Below, piece by piece: positions 17,156 through 26,730 of a DNA stretch of 42,125 bases (positions are counted from its first letter, which is position 1; each line of letters starts with the position of its first letter). Below the pieces are notes generated by a model. That model was not told the origin of the DNA. It did not search any database and saw only the letters and a list, made by a program, of their open reading frames with translations. Location of the stretch: NCBI RefSeq assembly GCF_000521785.1, contig NZ_JALZ01000022.1, positions 1-42,125 of the forward strand, written 5' to 3'. This DNA is from Roseivivax halodurans JCM 10272. GTDB taxonomy: Bacteria; Pseudomonadota; Alphaproteobacteria; Rhodobacterales; Rhodobacteraceae. A program made the translations under genes and the position numbers.

Positions 17156-20100
17156 ATGTCCGAGCCGCGTCCCGATTTCACCCACTACGATCTTTCCGAT
17201 CGCTATGCCCGCAGCGAGGGCCGGGTCTTCCTGACGGGCACGCAGGCGCTCGTGCGGATCATGTTCGATCAGGCGCGGCGGGATCGTGCGGCGGGGCTGA
17301 AGACGGCGGGCTTCGTGTCGGGCTATCGCGGCTCACCGCTCGGGGCGCTCGACCTGGAGTTCTGGCGCGAGCGGACGCGCTGCGAGGAGACCGGCATCAC
17401 CTTCATGCCTGCGGTGAACGAGGATCTCGGCGCGACGGCGGTGCTGGGGGCGCAGCAGGCGGTGCTCGATCCCGGCTGCGAGGTGCAGGGCGTCTTTTCC
17501 ATGTGGTACGGCAAGGGTCCCGGGGTGGACCGGTCGGGCGACGCGCTGCGGCACGGCAACGCCTACGGATCGTCGAAGCATGGCGGCGTGCTGGTGGTCG
17601 CAGGGGACGATCACGGCTGTGTCTCGTCTTCGATGCCGCACCAATCCGACGTCGCCTTCATGACGTGGTTCATGCCGACGCTGAACCCCGCCTCGGTGGA
17701 GGAATATCTGACCTTCGGCGAGTACGGGATCGCGCTGTCGCGGTTCTCGGGCACCTGGGTCGGGTTCAAGGCGGTGTCGGAGACGGTCGAATCGGGGCGG
17801 TCTGTGGAGTTGCCGCAGGACCGGCGTTTCGAGCTGCCGGAGATCGACCTGCCGCCCGGCGGGCTGCATGTGCGGCCCTCGGACCTGCCGTCGCCCGAGA
17901 TCGAGACGCGGATCGGCCACAAGCTGCGGGCGGTCGAGGCCTTCGTCGAGGCCAATCCGATCGACCGGCGGATCTACGGTATCGAGGATGCGGCTTACGG
18001 CTTCGTGACCACGGGCAAGGGGCATCTCGACCTGATGGAGGCGCTGCGGCTCCTCGGCCTCGACGAGGCGGCGTGCCGGAGGCTCGGGATCGACATCTAC
18101 AAGGTGGGCATGGTCTGGCCTCTGGCGCGGCGGGATGCGCTGGCCTTCGTGAAGGGCAAGGCGGAAGTGCTCGTCGTTGAGGAGAAGCGCGGCATCATCG
18201 AGAGCCAGTTCAAGGAGTACTTCTATGACTGGCCGGGCACGAAGCCCGCGAAGATGGTGGGCAAGCATGACGCGGCGGCGACACGCGACCTCATCCCCTG
18301 GACCGGCGAGCTGTCGCCGCTCGGGCTCGTGCCGATCGTGGCGGAGCGGCTGGAGAAGTTCTTTCCCGGCGAAGGCCTGCGCGAGAAGGCGGCGGCGCTG
18401 ACCGCCGAGGAGCCGCCGGTGCTGAACGTTTCTGGCGCGACGCGGACGCCCTATTTCTGCTCCGGCTGCCCGCACAACACCTCGACAAAGGTGCCCGAGG
18501 GCAGCCGGGCGCTGTCTGGCATCGGCTGTCACGTGATGGCGAGCTGGATGGGCCGGAACACCGGCGGTTACGCGCAGATGGGCGGCGAGGGGGTGCCGCA
18601 TGCGGTGTCGTCGAAGTTCTCGGGAATGGGTCACATCTTCCAGAACATCGGGGAGGGGACGTGGTACCATTCGGGCTCGCTTGCGGTGCGGCAATCGGTG
18701 GCCTCGGGCGCGAACATCACCTTCAAGATCCTCTTCAACGACGCGGTCGCGATGACCGGCGGGCAGCCGGTGGACGGGCCGGTATCGCCGTCCGGGATCG
18801 CGTGGTCTTCGCGGGCCGAGGGTGTGGAGCGGATCGCGCTCGTGTCGAACGACATCGGCAAGTTCTCGAAGGGGGATTTCCCGCCGGGCACGTCATTTCA
18901 TCCGCGGGACGACATGGATCCGCTGCAGCGCGAGCTGCGGGGCGTGAAGGGCACGAGCGTTCTGATCTACGAGCAGACCTGCGCGACCGAGAAGCGGCGG
19001 CGCAGGAAGCGCGGCACGCTCGAGGAGCCGGACGCGATCCCGGTGATCAACGAGCTTGTCTGCGAGGGGTGCGGCGATTGCTCGGTCGAGAGCAATTGCC
19101 TGAGCGTCGAGCCGGTCGAGACCGAGTTCGGGGCGAAGCGGCGCATCAACCATTCGTCCTGCAACAAGGATTACTCGTGCCTGAAGGGGTTCTGCCCTTC
19201 GTTCGTGACGTTGACCGGCGCGACGCGGAAGAAAGAGGGCGCGGCGCTCGATCTGCCTGCGCTGATGGCGAACGTGCCTGCGCCGGACGTGCCGGGGCTG
19301 GAGGAGCCGTTCGATCTGCTGGTGACGGGTGTCGGCGGCACCGGCGTCGTGACCGTGGGCGCACTGATCACCATGGCGGCGCATCTCGAGGGGCTGGGGT
19401 CGAGCGTGCTCGACTTCACCGGCTTTGCGCAGAAGTTCGGGACTGTGCTGTCCTACATCCGCATCGGCGCGTCGCCGGAGACGCTCCATCAGGTGCGGAT
19501 CGAGCGCGGGGCGGCGGACGCAGTGATCGGTTGCGACGTGGTGGTCTCCTCCGCGCCGAAGGCCTCGGCGCATTACCGGCAGGGCACGCGGGTCGCGCTC
19601 AACACCGCGGCGATGCCGACGGGGGATCTGGTTCTCAACCGTGACGCGGATCTGAAGATCGGGCAGCGCGAGAGCGAGATACGGTCGGCGGTGGGCGCCG
19701 CGAATGTGCGCGCGATGGACGCCAACCGCATGGCCGAGCGGTTCATGGGAGATCAGGTCTTCGCCAACGTGATGATGCTGGGCTTTGCCTGGCAGATGGG
19801 CCTCGTGCCGGTGTCGGATGCGGCATTGAAGCAGGCAATCCTGCTGAACGGCGTTGCGGTCGAGAAGAACAACCGGGCCTTCGATCTGGGGCGCGTCATG
19901 GCGGCGACGCCCGAGGCGGTGCCGTCGGAGCCCGAGCCGGCTCCCGAGACGCTGGAGGAGGTCATCGCGCGGCGGGTTGAGTTCCTGACCGAGTATCAGG
20001 ATGCGGCCTATGGCGAGCGGTTCCGGGCGCGGATCGAACGTCTGCGCTCCGCTACCGGCGACGAGGGGCTGGCGCGCGAGGCGGCGAAGTCGCTCTTCCG

Positions 20101-20566
20101 GCTGATGGCGGTGAAGGACGAATACGAGGTGGCGCGACTGCATACGGAAAGCGGCTTCGAGGAGCGGCTGCGCGAGCAGTTCGACGGCGATTTCGAGGTC
20201 CATTACCACATGGCGCCCCCGATCCTGCCGCTCGGGCGCGATGCCCGCGGGCGGCCGAAGAAGGCGCGGTTCGGCGGCAGGGTGCTGCGCCCCGTGCTGG
20301 CGCGGATGGCGAAGATGCGGCGGGTGCGGAACACCGCCTTCGATCCGTTCAGGTTCTCGGCGGACCGGAAGCTCGACCGCGAGCTGCTGGCGTGGTTCGA
20401 GGCGGCGCTCGACAGGATCGAGGCGCGGTATTCGAGCGAGAGCGCCGCGGAGTTCGCCGCGATCGTGCGCGCGCCGCAGGAGATCCGGGGCTACGGCCCG
20501 GTGCGCGAGGCGGCTGCGGAAAAGGTCCGGCCCGCGGCGGACGAGAGGCTCGCGGCGCTCGGCTGA
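17156..20566 (+). CDS. Indolepyruvate ferredoxin oxidoreductase, single-chain (IorA-IorB fusion type)
   Basis: 1136-aa fused 2-oxoacid:ferredoxin oxidoreductase. Order: pyrimidine-binding part with SGYRGSPLGALD and NEDLGATA; TPP-binding part from about residue 455 (GIGCHVMASWM, then FNDAVAMTGGQP); a 4Fe-4S segment at about 636-682 with CEGCGDCSVESNC and CNKDYSC; and the gamma domain from about 720 (VTGVGGTGVVTVG). It oxidatively decarboxylates aryl pyruvates, such as the transamination products of Trp, Phe and Tyr, to aryl-acetyl-CoA. GAGGAGGAG precedes the ATG. It is divergent from an Lrp regulator and its stop lies 4 nt from that of the convergent membrane-protein gene. Confidence 0.93.
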   Translation: MSEPRPDFTHYDLSDRYARSEGRVFLTGTQALVRIMFDQARRDRAAGLKTAGFVSGYRGSPLGALDLEFWRERTRCEETGITFMPAVNEDLGATAVLGAQQAVLDPGCEVQGVFSMWYGKGPGVDRSGDALRHGNAYGSSKHGGVLVVAGDDHGCVSSSMPHQSDVAFMTWFMPTLNPASVEEYLTFGEYGIALSRFSGTWVGFKAVSETVESGRSVELPQDRRFELPEIDLPPGGLHVRPSDLPSPEIETRIGHKLRAVEAFVEANPIDRRIYGIEDAAYGFVTTGKGHLDLMEALRLLGLDEAACRRLGIDIYKVGMVWPLARRDALAFVKGKAEVLVVEEKRGIIESQFKEYFYDWPGTKPAKMVGKHDAAATRDLIPWTGELSPLGLVPIVAERLEKFFPGEGLREKAAALTAEEPPVLNVSGATRTPYFCSGCPHNTSTKVPEGSRALSGIGCHVMASWMGRNTGGYAQMGGEGVPHAVSSKFSGMGHIFQNIGEGTWYHSGSLAVRQSVASGANITFKILFNDAVAMTGGQPVDGPVSPSGIAWSSRAEGVERIALVSNDIGKFSKGDFPPGTSFHPRDDMDPLQRELRGVKGTSVLIYEQTCATEKRRRRKRGTLEEPDAIPVINELVCEGCGDCSVESNCLSVEPVETEFGAKRRINHSSCNKDYSCLKGFCPSFVTLTGATRKKEGAALDLPALMANVPAPDVPGLEEPFDLLVTGVGGTGVVTVGALITMAAHLEGLGSSVLDFTGFAQKFGTVLSYIRIGASPETLHQVRIERGAADAVIGCDVVVSSAPKASAHYRQGTRVALNTAAMPTGDLVLNRDADLKIGQRESEIRSAVGAANVRAMDANRMAERFMGDQVFANVMMLGFAWQMGLVPVSDAALKQAILLNGVAVEKNNRAFDLGRVMAATPEAVPSEPEPAPETLEEVIARRVEFLTEYQDAAYGERFRARIERLRSATGDEGLAREAAKSLFRLMAVKDEYEVARLHTESGFEERLREQFDGDFEVHYHMAPPILPLGRDARGRPKKARFGGRVLRPVLARMAKMRRVRNTAFDPFRFSADRKLDRELLAWFEAALDRIEARYSSESAAEFAAIVRAPQEIRGYGPVREAAAEKVRPAADERLAALG

Positions 20567-20570
20567 GCTC

Positions 20571-21377
20571 TCAGCCGCGGAAGGCGCGCAGGAGGGCGAA
20601 GGCGGCGTCGACGATGTCGCCCGTCCGCGCGGCGATGTGCTCGGGCGCGAGGCCGCTTTCGGCGCGGCGGTCGAGGCGGGCGAGCAGGCGGTGCAGGCGG
20701 CGACGGTGGATGCCGAGGGCGCGCTGCACCGGATCGGCGACGAGCCCCGCGAAGGTGGTGACGACCGAGGCGACCATCGAGAGCGCGATGCCGGTCAGCA
20801 CGATCCGGTGCGCCGGAATGGTGGCCGGGAAGGTGCCGTACCATGCGCGGCCGAGCGTTTCCCCGGCCCAGAAGTTCCGCGCGGCGGAGTCCTGCGCGAT
20901 CTGGCCGGCGACGTTCGGGGCCAGCGACACGACCCCCGGTGTCGCGGAATGGAAGATCAGGTAGCCGCAGAGAAGGACGATGAGCGACGTGGTGATCTCC
21001 GAGACCGCGCTGCGCACGCCGGTGTAGTCCGCGATCGCCCGGCGGCGGTGCTCGTCGGAGGCGGCGGTGCCCGCGCCGAGCTCGTCGAGGCGGGCGAAAA
21101 GGCCGGTCAGCCGGACCGAGACCTCGCGCGCGACGGCGGTCGTCAGGAAGATCTGGCGGCTCGCGAGCCAGCGGGAGGTGCGGCGCAGGCGGATGAGGCG
21201 GAGAAGAAGCGCGGTCAGCTGGGTGATCAGGAAGACCGGGGCCAAGGCCACGTTGATCGGGGCGCGGAGAAGATCGAGCCCGAGCGCGGCGCGGTGCAGG
21301 CGGAGCGTGCCGCGCAGGCCGAAGGTCTCGCGCACGAAGCGGCGGATCTCGGCGTCGCGGATGGCGAAGCTGGACAT
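20571..21377 (-). CDS. Conserved membrane protein (possibly DUF6635)
   Basis: 268-aa protein with hydrophobic stretches around INVALAPVFLITQLTALLL, SLIVLLCGYLIFHSA and IVLTGIALSMVASVVTTFAGLV, and basic helical ends. It resembles a family of conserved Rhodobacteraceae membrane proteins that I believe is DUF6635, but I am not sure of the number; no function is known. The ATG at 21377 excludes a 67-residue extension that runs through a dispersed repeat. It is on the same strand as the CoA-ligase operon but lies behind a repeat element, so co-transcription is uncertain. Confidence 0.7.
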   Translation of the reverse strand: MSSFAIRDAEIRRFVRETFGLRGTLRLHRAALGLDLLRAPINVALAPVFLITQLTALLLRLIRLRRTSRWLASRQIFLTTAVAREVSVRLTGLFARLDELGAGTAASDEHRRRAIADYTGVRSAVSEITTSLIVLLCGYLIFHSATPGVVSLAPNVAGQIAQDSAARNFWAGETLGRAWYGTFPATIPAHRIVLTGIALSMVASVVTTFAGLVADPVQRALGIHRRRLHRLLARLDRRAESGLAPEHIAARTGDIVDAAFALLRAFRG

Positions 21378-21516
21378 CGCGGGACCCCTGGCGGGTGGCG
21401 GCGGATGGGCGCCACAGGGATCGAGGTAGCCGCAGACGGGCCCGCGCGCAACGGTGCGGCCCGCGATCGGCGGTCCGCCGCGTCGGGTCCGCCTGTCCGG
21501 GAGGCGCCTCTGGCGG

Positions 21517-21563
21517 CGAGGGCTCTGCCCTCGCGCTCCCGGAGTATTTGTCCCAAGAAGAAG
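21517..21563 (+). repeat. CAAGAAGAAG repeat with GC hairpin, copy 4
   Basis: CGAGGGC-TCT-GCCCTCG hairpin followed by GGAGTATTTGTCCCAAGAAGAAG, the same architecture as 16531-16578. It lies immediately downstream of the CoA-ligase stop (minus strand), that is, at the end of the minus-strand catabolic operon. Confidence 0.8.
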
Positions 21564-21570
21564 GGTGCCG

Positions 21571-23220
21571 TCAGGCAATGTCCTTCAGGCGGAAGCGCTG
21601 GATCTTGCCGGTCTCGGTCTTGGGGAGGGCGTCGAGATAGGTGATGGCGCGGGGGTACTTGTAGGGGGCGATCTCGGCCTTGACGTGGGCCTTCAGCGCT
21701 TCGGTGAGCGCGGCGTCTCCGGCCTGACCTTCCGCGAGCACGACGAAGGCGGCGACGATCATGCCGCGCTCGTCGTCGGGCTGGCCGATCACGGCGCATT
21801 CGGCGACGGCGTCGTGCGAGAGGAGCGCGGCCTCCACCTCGGGGCCGGCGATGTTGTAGCCCGAGGACAGGATCATGTCGTCGTTGCGGGCGGCGAAGTG
21901 CAGGTAGCCGTCCTCGTCCATCGAGAAGGCGTCGCCGGTGACGTTCCAGCCGTTCTGCACGTAGTCGCGCTGGCGCGGATCGGCGAGGTAGCGGCAGCCC
22001 GTCGGACCGCGGACCGCGAGGCGGCCGACGGTGCCGCGGGGGACCTCCGCGCCGTCCTTGCCGATCACCTTCGCCTCGTAGCCGGTGACGGGCTTGCCGG
22101 TGCAGGCGGGGCGGTGGTCGTCGAAGCGGTTGGAGATGAAGATGTGCAGCATCTCGGTCGCGCCGATGCCGTCGAGCATGGGCTTGCCGGTCTTCTCCAT
22201 CCACTCGTCGTAGACCGGGGCGGGGAGGGTCTCTCCGGCGGAGACCGCGGCGCGCAGGGAGCCGAGATCCGCGCCCTCGTCCATCGCGCGGAGCATGACG
22301 CGGTAGGCGGTCGGGGCGGTGAAGGAGACCGTCGCGCGGTACTTCTCGATGATCTCGATCATGTTCGGCGGGCTCGCGGTCTCGAGCAGCGCGGCCGCGG
22401 CGCCGAAGCGCAGCGGGAAGACCGCGAGCCCGCCGAGCCCGAAGGTGAAGGCGAGGGGCGGCGAGCCGACGAAGACGTCCTCGGGGGTGACGTTCAGCAC
22501 CTCGCGCGCGTAGCCGTCGGCGATGATCAGGATGTCGCGGTGGAAGTGCATCGTCGCCTTGGGCGATCCGGTGGTGCCGGAGGTGAAGCCGAGGAGCGCG
22601 ACGTCGTCGCGGCCCGTCGGCACGGCGTCGAACCGCACCGGTTTCTCGAGCGCGAGGCGGTCGAGCTCGGCGTCGTGGTTGGAGGTGCCGTCGAAGCCGA
22701 CCACGGTCTTGAGGAAACGGCTCGACTTGGCGCAGGTGACGAGCTCGTCCATGAGCCGCGTGTCGCAGAGGGCGAACTCGACCTCGGCCTTGTCGACGAT
22801 CTTTGTCAGCTCGCCCGCGCGCAGGAGGGGCATGGTGTTGACGACGACCGCGCCCGCCTTTGTGGCGGCGAGCCAGGCGGCGACCATGGCGGGGTTGTTG
22901 GCGGAGCGGATCAGGACGCGGTTGCCGGGTTTCACGCCGAGGTCCTCCACCAGCGTATGGGCGAGGCGGTTCGTCCAGTCCGAGAGCTCCTTGTAGGTGC
23001 GGCGGCGGCCGTTTCCGATGAGGGCCGTGCGGTCGCCATGGCCTCTCGCCACCATCGCGTCCGTCAGTTCGACCGCGGCGTTCAGGCGCTCGGGATAGTC
23101 GAAGCCGTCCAGCAGGAAGTCCGGCCACTGGTCCGGCGGGGGCAGGTTGTCGCGGGTGAAGGTGTCGGTGTGGGCACTGGGGCCCAGCAGCTGGTCGAGG
23201 GTCGGTTGCGTCGTCGTCAT
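21571..23220 (-). CDS. Benzoate/2-aminobenzoate-CoA ligase family protein
   Basis: 549-aa acyl-adenylate-forming enzyme. The A3 motif FTSGTTGSPK is at residues 212-221, the hinge region follows (VTGDAFSMDEDGYLHF), and the catalytic Lys539 sits in PKTETGKIQRF. ADALVG is replaced by the ligase-typical ATEMLHIF segment. The size and FGLGG/PPLAFT region resemble benzoate-CoA-type ligases, including 2-aminobenzoate-CoA ligase (AbmG of Azoarcus/Aromatoleum). With kynureninase and an AbmA-like enzyme in the same island, anthranilate is the likely substrate. It is the last gene of the marR-crotonase-dehydrogenase-ligase operon, 87 nt after the dehydrogenase. Substrate is inference; family is firm. 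Confidence 0.88.
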   Translation of the reverse strand: MTTTQPTLDQLLGPSAHTDTFTRDNLPPPDQWPDFLLDGFDYPERLNAAVELTDAMVARGHGDRTALIGNGRRRTYKELSDWTNRLAHTLVEDLGVKPGNRVLIRSANNPAMVAAWLAATKAGAVVVNTMPLLRAGELTKIVDKAEVEFALCDTRLMDELVTCAKSSRFLKTVVGFDGTSNHDAELDRLALEKPVRFDAVPTGRDDVALLGFTSGTTGSPKATMHFHRDILIIADGYAREVLNVTPEDVFVGSPPLAFTFGLGGLAVFPLRFGAAAALLETASPPNMIEIIEKYRATVSFTAPTAYRVMLRAMDEGADLGSLRAAVSAGETLPAPVYDEWMEKTGKPMLDGIGATEMLHIFISNRFDDHRPACTGKPVTGYEAKVIGKDGAEVPRGTVGRLAVRGPTGCRYLADPRQRDYVQNGWNVTGDAFSMDEDGYLHFAARNDDMILSSGYNIAGPEVEAALLSHDAVAECAVIGQPDDERGMIVAAFVVLAEGQAGDAALTEALKAHVKAEIAPYKYPRAITYLDALPKTETGKIQRFRLKDIA

Positions 23221-23307
23221 CGGGCCACTCCTGTTGCCGGCCCGCGGGCGGACCGGGTGACGGGCGGGTTGTCCCGCCTCTGTCTGATGCGCGGGTCCCG
23301 CGGGCCC

Positions 23308-24468
23308 TCAGCCCGGGCGGGCCGCGGAAAGGGTCTGGCGCGCGATGATGACCTTCTGCACGTCCGAGGCGCCCTCGTAGATGCGCAGGGCCCGGATCTC
23401 GCGGTAGAGCCGTTCGACCGTCTCGCCCGACCGCACGCCGTCGCCGCCGTGCAGCTGGACGGCGGCGTCGATCACCTTCTGCGCCTCGTCGGTGGCGTAG
23501 AGCTTGGCCATCGCGGCCTCGCGGCTGACGCGGGGCGCGCCCTGATCCTTGGCCCAGGCGGCGCGGTAGACGAGCAGGGCGGCGGCATCGACGCGCAGCG
23601 CCATCTCGGCGATATGGGCCTGCACCATCTGCAGCTCGCTGAGGGGCTCACCTTGGACCTCGCGGGTCTGCACGCGGGCGAGCGACTCGTCGAGCGCGCG
23701 GCGGGCAAAGCCGAGCGCCGCGGCGGCCACCGTTGTCCGGAAGACGTCGAGCACCGACATGGCGATCTTGAAGCCCTGGCCGGGATCGCCGATCAGCGCT
23801 GATTTCGGGAGCCGCGCGCCGTCGAAGCGGAGGGTGGCGAGCGGGTGCGGGGCGATCGTGTCGAGCCGTTCGGCTATGCTGAGGCCGGGCGTGTCCGCGG
23901 GCACGACGAAGGCCGAAAGACCCTTGGCGCCCGGGCCCTCGCCGGTGCGGGCGAAGAGCGTGTAGACATCGGCGATGCCGCCGTTCGAGATCCATGTCTT
24001 CTCGCCGTTGAGCACGAAGGTATCGCCGTCGTCGCGGGCGGTCATGGCGGAATTGGCGACGTCGGAGCCCGATTGCGGCTCGGTCAGGGCAAAGGCGGAG
24101 ATGGCGCGGCCCGAGCGGGTCAGCGACAGCCATTCGGCCTGCTGGGCGGGCGTGCCGAAGAGCGAGAGTGCACCGGTGCCGAGGCCCTGCATGGCGAAGG
24201 CGAAATCGGCGAGCCCGTCATGGCGCGCGAGCGTCTCGCGACTGAGGCAGAGGGTCCGGACGTCGAGGGGCTGCGGGTCTTCGGGGTCGACCGCGGTCGG
24301 CTCGAGCCAGCCGTCCGCGCCGAGGCGGGCGACGAGGGAGCGGCAGGTCGCGTCGGTGTCGTGATGATCGAGCGGGCCGAGCCCCGCGGCCCAATCGTCC
24401 AGCGCTTCGGCATGGGCGCGGTGGCGCGGCTCTAGAAACGGCCAGTCGAGATAGGAGCGGTCGGCCAT
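23308..24468 (-). CDS. Acyl-CoA dehydrogenase
   Basis: 386-aa FAD enzyme, full length for the family. Signatures: [31 protein letters not shown] and the catalytic base Glu365 in IYEGASDVQ. It introduces a 2,3-double bond in an acyl-CoA and passes electrons to ETF. In this island it would act on an alicyclic or ring-opened product of anthraniloyl-CoA. Its start overlaps the crotonase stop (ATGA), so it is coupled to it. Confidence 0.93.
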   Translation of the reverse strand: MADRSYLDWPFLEPRHRAHAEALDDWAAGLGPLDHHDTDATCRSLVARLGADGWLEPTAVDPEDPQPLDVRTLCLSRETLARHDGLADFAFAMQGLGTGALSLFGTPAQQAEWLSLTRSGRAISAFALTEPQSGSDVANSAMTARDDGDTFVLNGEKTWISNGGIADVYTLFARTGEGPGAKGLSAFVVPADTPGLSIAERLDTIAPHPLATLRFDGARLPKSALIGDPGQGFKIAMSVLDVFRTTVAAAALGFARRALDESLARVQTREVQGEPLSELQMVQAHIAEMALRVDAAALLVYRAAWAKDQGAPRVSREAAMAKLYATDEAQKVIDAAVQLHGGDGVRSGETVERLYREIRALRIYEGASDVQKVIIARQTLSAARPG

Positions 24469-25265
24469 CAATCGCCCTCGAAGACGGGTTTTCCCTTGGC
24501 GGCGAAGGCCTCGAAGGCGCGGGTGAAGTCCTGCGTCTGCATGCAGATCGCCTGGGCCTGCGCCTCGGCCTCGATCGCCTGGTCGAGCGACATCGACCAT
24601 TCCTGGTTGAGCATGGTCTTGGTCATCATGTGGCCGAAATTCGGGCCGTCGGCGATCCGGCGCGCCATGTCCTGCGCCGCGGTCTCGAGATCGTCGCGCG
24701 GGACAACCTGGTTCCAGAAGCCCCAGGCCGCGCCCTCCTCGGCGCTCATGGAGCGGCCGGTGTAGAGCAGTTCCGCCGCGCGGCCCTGTCCGATGATGCG
24801 GGGCAGCATGGCGCAGGCGCCCATGTCGCAGCCGGCGAGGCCGACGCGGGTGAAGAGGAACGCGGTCTTGGTCTCGGGCGTCGCAAGGCGCAGGTCGGAG
24901 GCCATGGCGATGATCGCCCCGGCGCCGACGCAGACGCCGTCGGCCGCGGCGATCACCGGTTTCTGGCAGTGGATCATCGCCTTGACGAGATCGCCGGTCA
25001 TCCGGGTGAAGGCCAAGAGGTCCTTCATCGACATCTTCGTCAGCGGCCCGATGATGTCGTGCACGTCGCCGCCTGAGCAGAAGTTGCCGCCGTTCGAGCC
25101 GAAGACCACCGCCTTCACGTCGTCGCGGTAGGGCAGGGCGCGGAACCAGTCGCGGAGCTCGGCATAGCTGTCGAAGGTCAGCGGGTTTTTCCGCTCCGGC
25201 CGGTCGAGGCGGAGCGTCGCGATGCCGCCGTCGGTCTCGCAGCGGAAATGAACGGGTGAGGTCAT
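24468..25265 (-). CDS. Enoyl-CoA hydratase/isomerase (crotonase) family protein
   Basis: 265-aa crotonase. The oxyanion-hole segments are present ([11 protein letters not shown] and [15 protein letters not shown]), but the two Glu residues that make a true enoyl-CoA hydratase (Glu144 and Glu164 in rat) are Ile and Arg by alignment. An Asp in AGCDMGAC falls where 4-chlorobenzoyl-CoA dehalogenase has its nucleophile Asp145, counted back from the shared RI(V/I)G. Hydration is therefore doubtful; hydrolysis or ring opening of a cyclic 2-oxoacyl-CoA is a reasonable alternative. It overlaps marR upstream and the dehydrogenase downstream by 4 nt. Confidence 0.9.
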   Translation of the reverse strand: MTSPVHFRCETDGGIATLRLDRPERKNPLTFDSYAELRDWFRALPYRDDVKAVVFGSNGGNFCSGGDVHDIIGPLTKMSMKDLLAFTRMTGDLVKAMIHCQKPVIAAADGVCVGAGAIIAMASDLRLATPETKTAFLFTRVGLAGCDMGACAMLPRIIGQGRAAELLYTGRSMSAEEGAAWGFWNQVVPRDDLETAAQDMARRIADGPNFGHMMTKTMLNQEWSMSLDQAIEAEAQAQAICMQTQDFTRAFEAFAAKGKPVFEGD

Positions 25266-25732
25266 GTCTCGTCCCTGTGGCTGACCGCATCGAAGCGGTC
25301 GGAGAGAAGGTCGGCCTCGGCCGCGTCGAAATCCGCGAGAAGTTCGGCGATCCATGCCTCATGCGCGGCGGCCTGGCGGGCGAATTCCTCCTCGCCCTTT
25401 CGGGTGAGGCGCACCATGGAGGCGCGGCGGTCGCCGGGCACCTGGACCCGCACCACGTGGCCGTCCTCGGCGAGGCGGTCGACGATGCCGGTGACGTTGC
25501 CGTTCGAGACGCGGAGCACGCCCGAGAGGGCGCTCATCTTGAGGCCGGTATCGAAACGGGCGAGCGCGGCCATCACGTCGAAGCGGGGCAGGGTCGTGTC
25601 GAATTCCGACCTCAGCCGGTCGCGCAGGACAGCCTCGACCCGGCGGGTGCTCTTGAGCATCCGCAGCCAGAGCCGCAGGCGTGCCTTGGACTCCTCGGCC
25701 TCGGTGATCTTGTCCGTCCCTTGCTGCGCCAC
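25262..25732 (-). CDS. MarR family transcriptional regulator
   Basis: 156-aa MarR-type winged-helix protein. The HTH lies around [21 protein letters not shown] and the wing around [11 protein letters not shown]; long helices at both ends would dimerise. It begins with GTG at 25732, preceded by AGGAGG. MarR proteins of aromatic catabolism usually repress and release DNA on binding a CoA thioester or aromatic acid. It is first gene of the crotonase-dehydrogenase-ligase operon and sits beside a 35-nt palindrome, so it probably controls itself and the divergent operon. Confidence 0.93.
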   Translation of the reverse strand: MAQQGTDKITEAEESKARLRLWLRMLKSTRRVEAVLRDRLRSEFDTTLPRFDVMAALARFDTGLKMSALSGVLRVSNGNVTGIVDRLAEDGHVVRVQVPGDRRASMVRLTRKGEEEFARQAAAHEAWIAELLADFDAAEADLLSDRFDAVSHRDET

Positions 25733-25790
25733 GGGCCTCCGGCCTCCTGTCGGTTGCGCTCTTTGATCGAAGGCTAGGCAGCGTCCAAAT

Positions 25791-25825
25791 TTATTTCAAG
25801 CAAAAAAGGTTTGAGCTTGAAATAA
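25791..25825. promoter_or_regulatory. Palindromic operator between marR and the formamidase operon
   Basis: Perfect inverted repeat TTATTTCAAGC ... GCTTGAAATAA with a 13-nt centre. Its TTCAAG/CTTGAA cores recur in the promoter regions at 36422 and 39447. It lies 58 nt from the marR start, between the two divergent operons, the expected site for MarR. The CTTGAAA half can double as a -35 box (TTGAAA) for either direction. Confidence 0.78.
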
Positions 25826-25891
25826 CGAAAACGCCGGGTCAGGATCGTGGTCATGCCGGCGCAAGACCGGGTCCAACAGGGAGAGCCGCGC

Positions 25892-26722
25892 GTGATCCTG
25901 CATCAGATACGCGACTGGGACGACGCCTACGAGAACGGGGGAAACATCCCCGGCGGGGACGCCTATCCGGCGGCCTGGGTGCGTCCGGCCGAAGCGTATC
26001 GGGCGCAGGGCAACGTGCGGCTCGACATCCCCTACGGAACCGGCGACCGGAACCTCTACGATCTCTTCTTGCCCAGTGAGCGGCCGCGCGGCCTCATGGT
26101 CTTCGTGCATGGCGGCTACTGGGTGGCGCTCGACAAGTCCTACTGGTCGCACCTGGCCGCCGGTGCGGTGGGTAGCGGCTGGGCCTGCGCGATGCCGTCC
26201 TACGATCTCTGCCCGGATGTGACCATCGCCGAGATCACGGCGCAGATCGGCACGGCCATCACCCATGCGGCGGGAGAGGTGGACGGGCCCATCGTGCTCT
26301 CGGGACATTCGGCGGGCGGGCATCTCGTCACCGCGATGATGTGCGAGGACAGCCCGCTGCCCGAGGAGGTTCGGGCACGGCTCGTGCATGTGGTCTCCAT
26401 CTCGGGTCTGCACGATCTGCGGCCGATGCTGCGCACCGCGCGCAACGATCTGCTGCGGCTCGACATGGGATCGGCCGAGGCGAACTCGCCGGCGCTCAAG
26501 TGCCCGCTGCCGGGCATACGGCTCACGACATGGGTCGGAGGGGGCGAGCGGCAGGAATTCCTGCGCCAGTCCGCGCTGCTGACGAACATCTGGCGCGGGC
26601 TCGGCGCCGCGACGCGCGAGGTAGTGGAGCCCGACCGGCACCACTTCAACGTGATCGACGGGCTGGGAGACGTCCGGTCGGTGCTGATGCGGACCGCGCT
26701 GGAGGTCGCCGAAGGGGACTGA
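25892..26722 (+). CDS. Alpha/beta hydrolase, probable kynurenine formamidase (AFMID type)
   Basis: 276-aa alpha/beta hydrolase of the HSL-like group. Oxyanion-hole motif HGGYW is at 73-77, nucleophile Ser140 in GHSAGG, and the catalytic His near RHHFNVID (about 251). This combination is that of the eukaryote-like arylformamidases that hydrolyse N-formylkynurenine to kynurenine and formate. No classical KynB is in the window, and both kynA and kynU are in the island, so this gene fills the missing step. I chose GTG 25892 because AGGGAG lies 8 nt before it and the product begins near the family-like DWDDAYENG; GTG 25847 or ATG 25853 are possible but would sit at the predicted transcription start. 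Confidence 0.82.
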   Translation: MILHQIRDWDDAYENGGNIPGGDAYPAAWVRPAEAYRAQGNVRLDIPYGTGDRNLYDLFLPSERPRGLMVFVHGGYWVALDKSYWSHLAAGAVGSGWACAMPSYDLCPDVTIAEITAQIGTAITHAAGEVDGPIVLSGHSAGGHLVTAMMCEDSPLPEEVRARLVHVVSISGLHDLRPMLRTARNDLLRLDMGSAEANSPALKCPLPGIRLTTWVGGGERQEFLRQSALLTNIWRGLGAATREVVEPDRHHFNVIDGLGDVRSVLMRTALEVAEGD

Positions 26723-26730
26723 ACCGGAAA

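Noticed and set aside
25853-25891. Upstream ATG start for the formamidase
   Set aside because: It would start at or before the promoter-proximal transcription start implied by the TTGAAA element and lacks a ribosome binding site, whereas GTG 25892 has AGGGAG at 8 nt.
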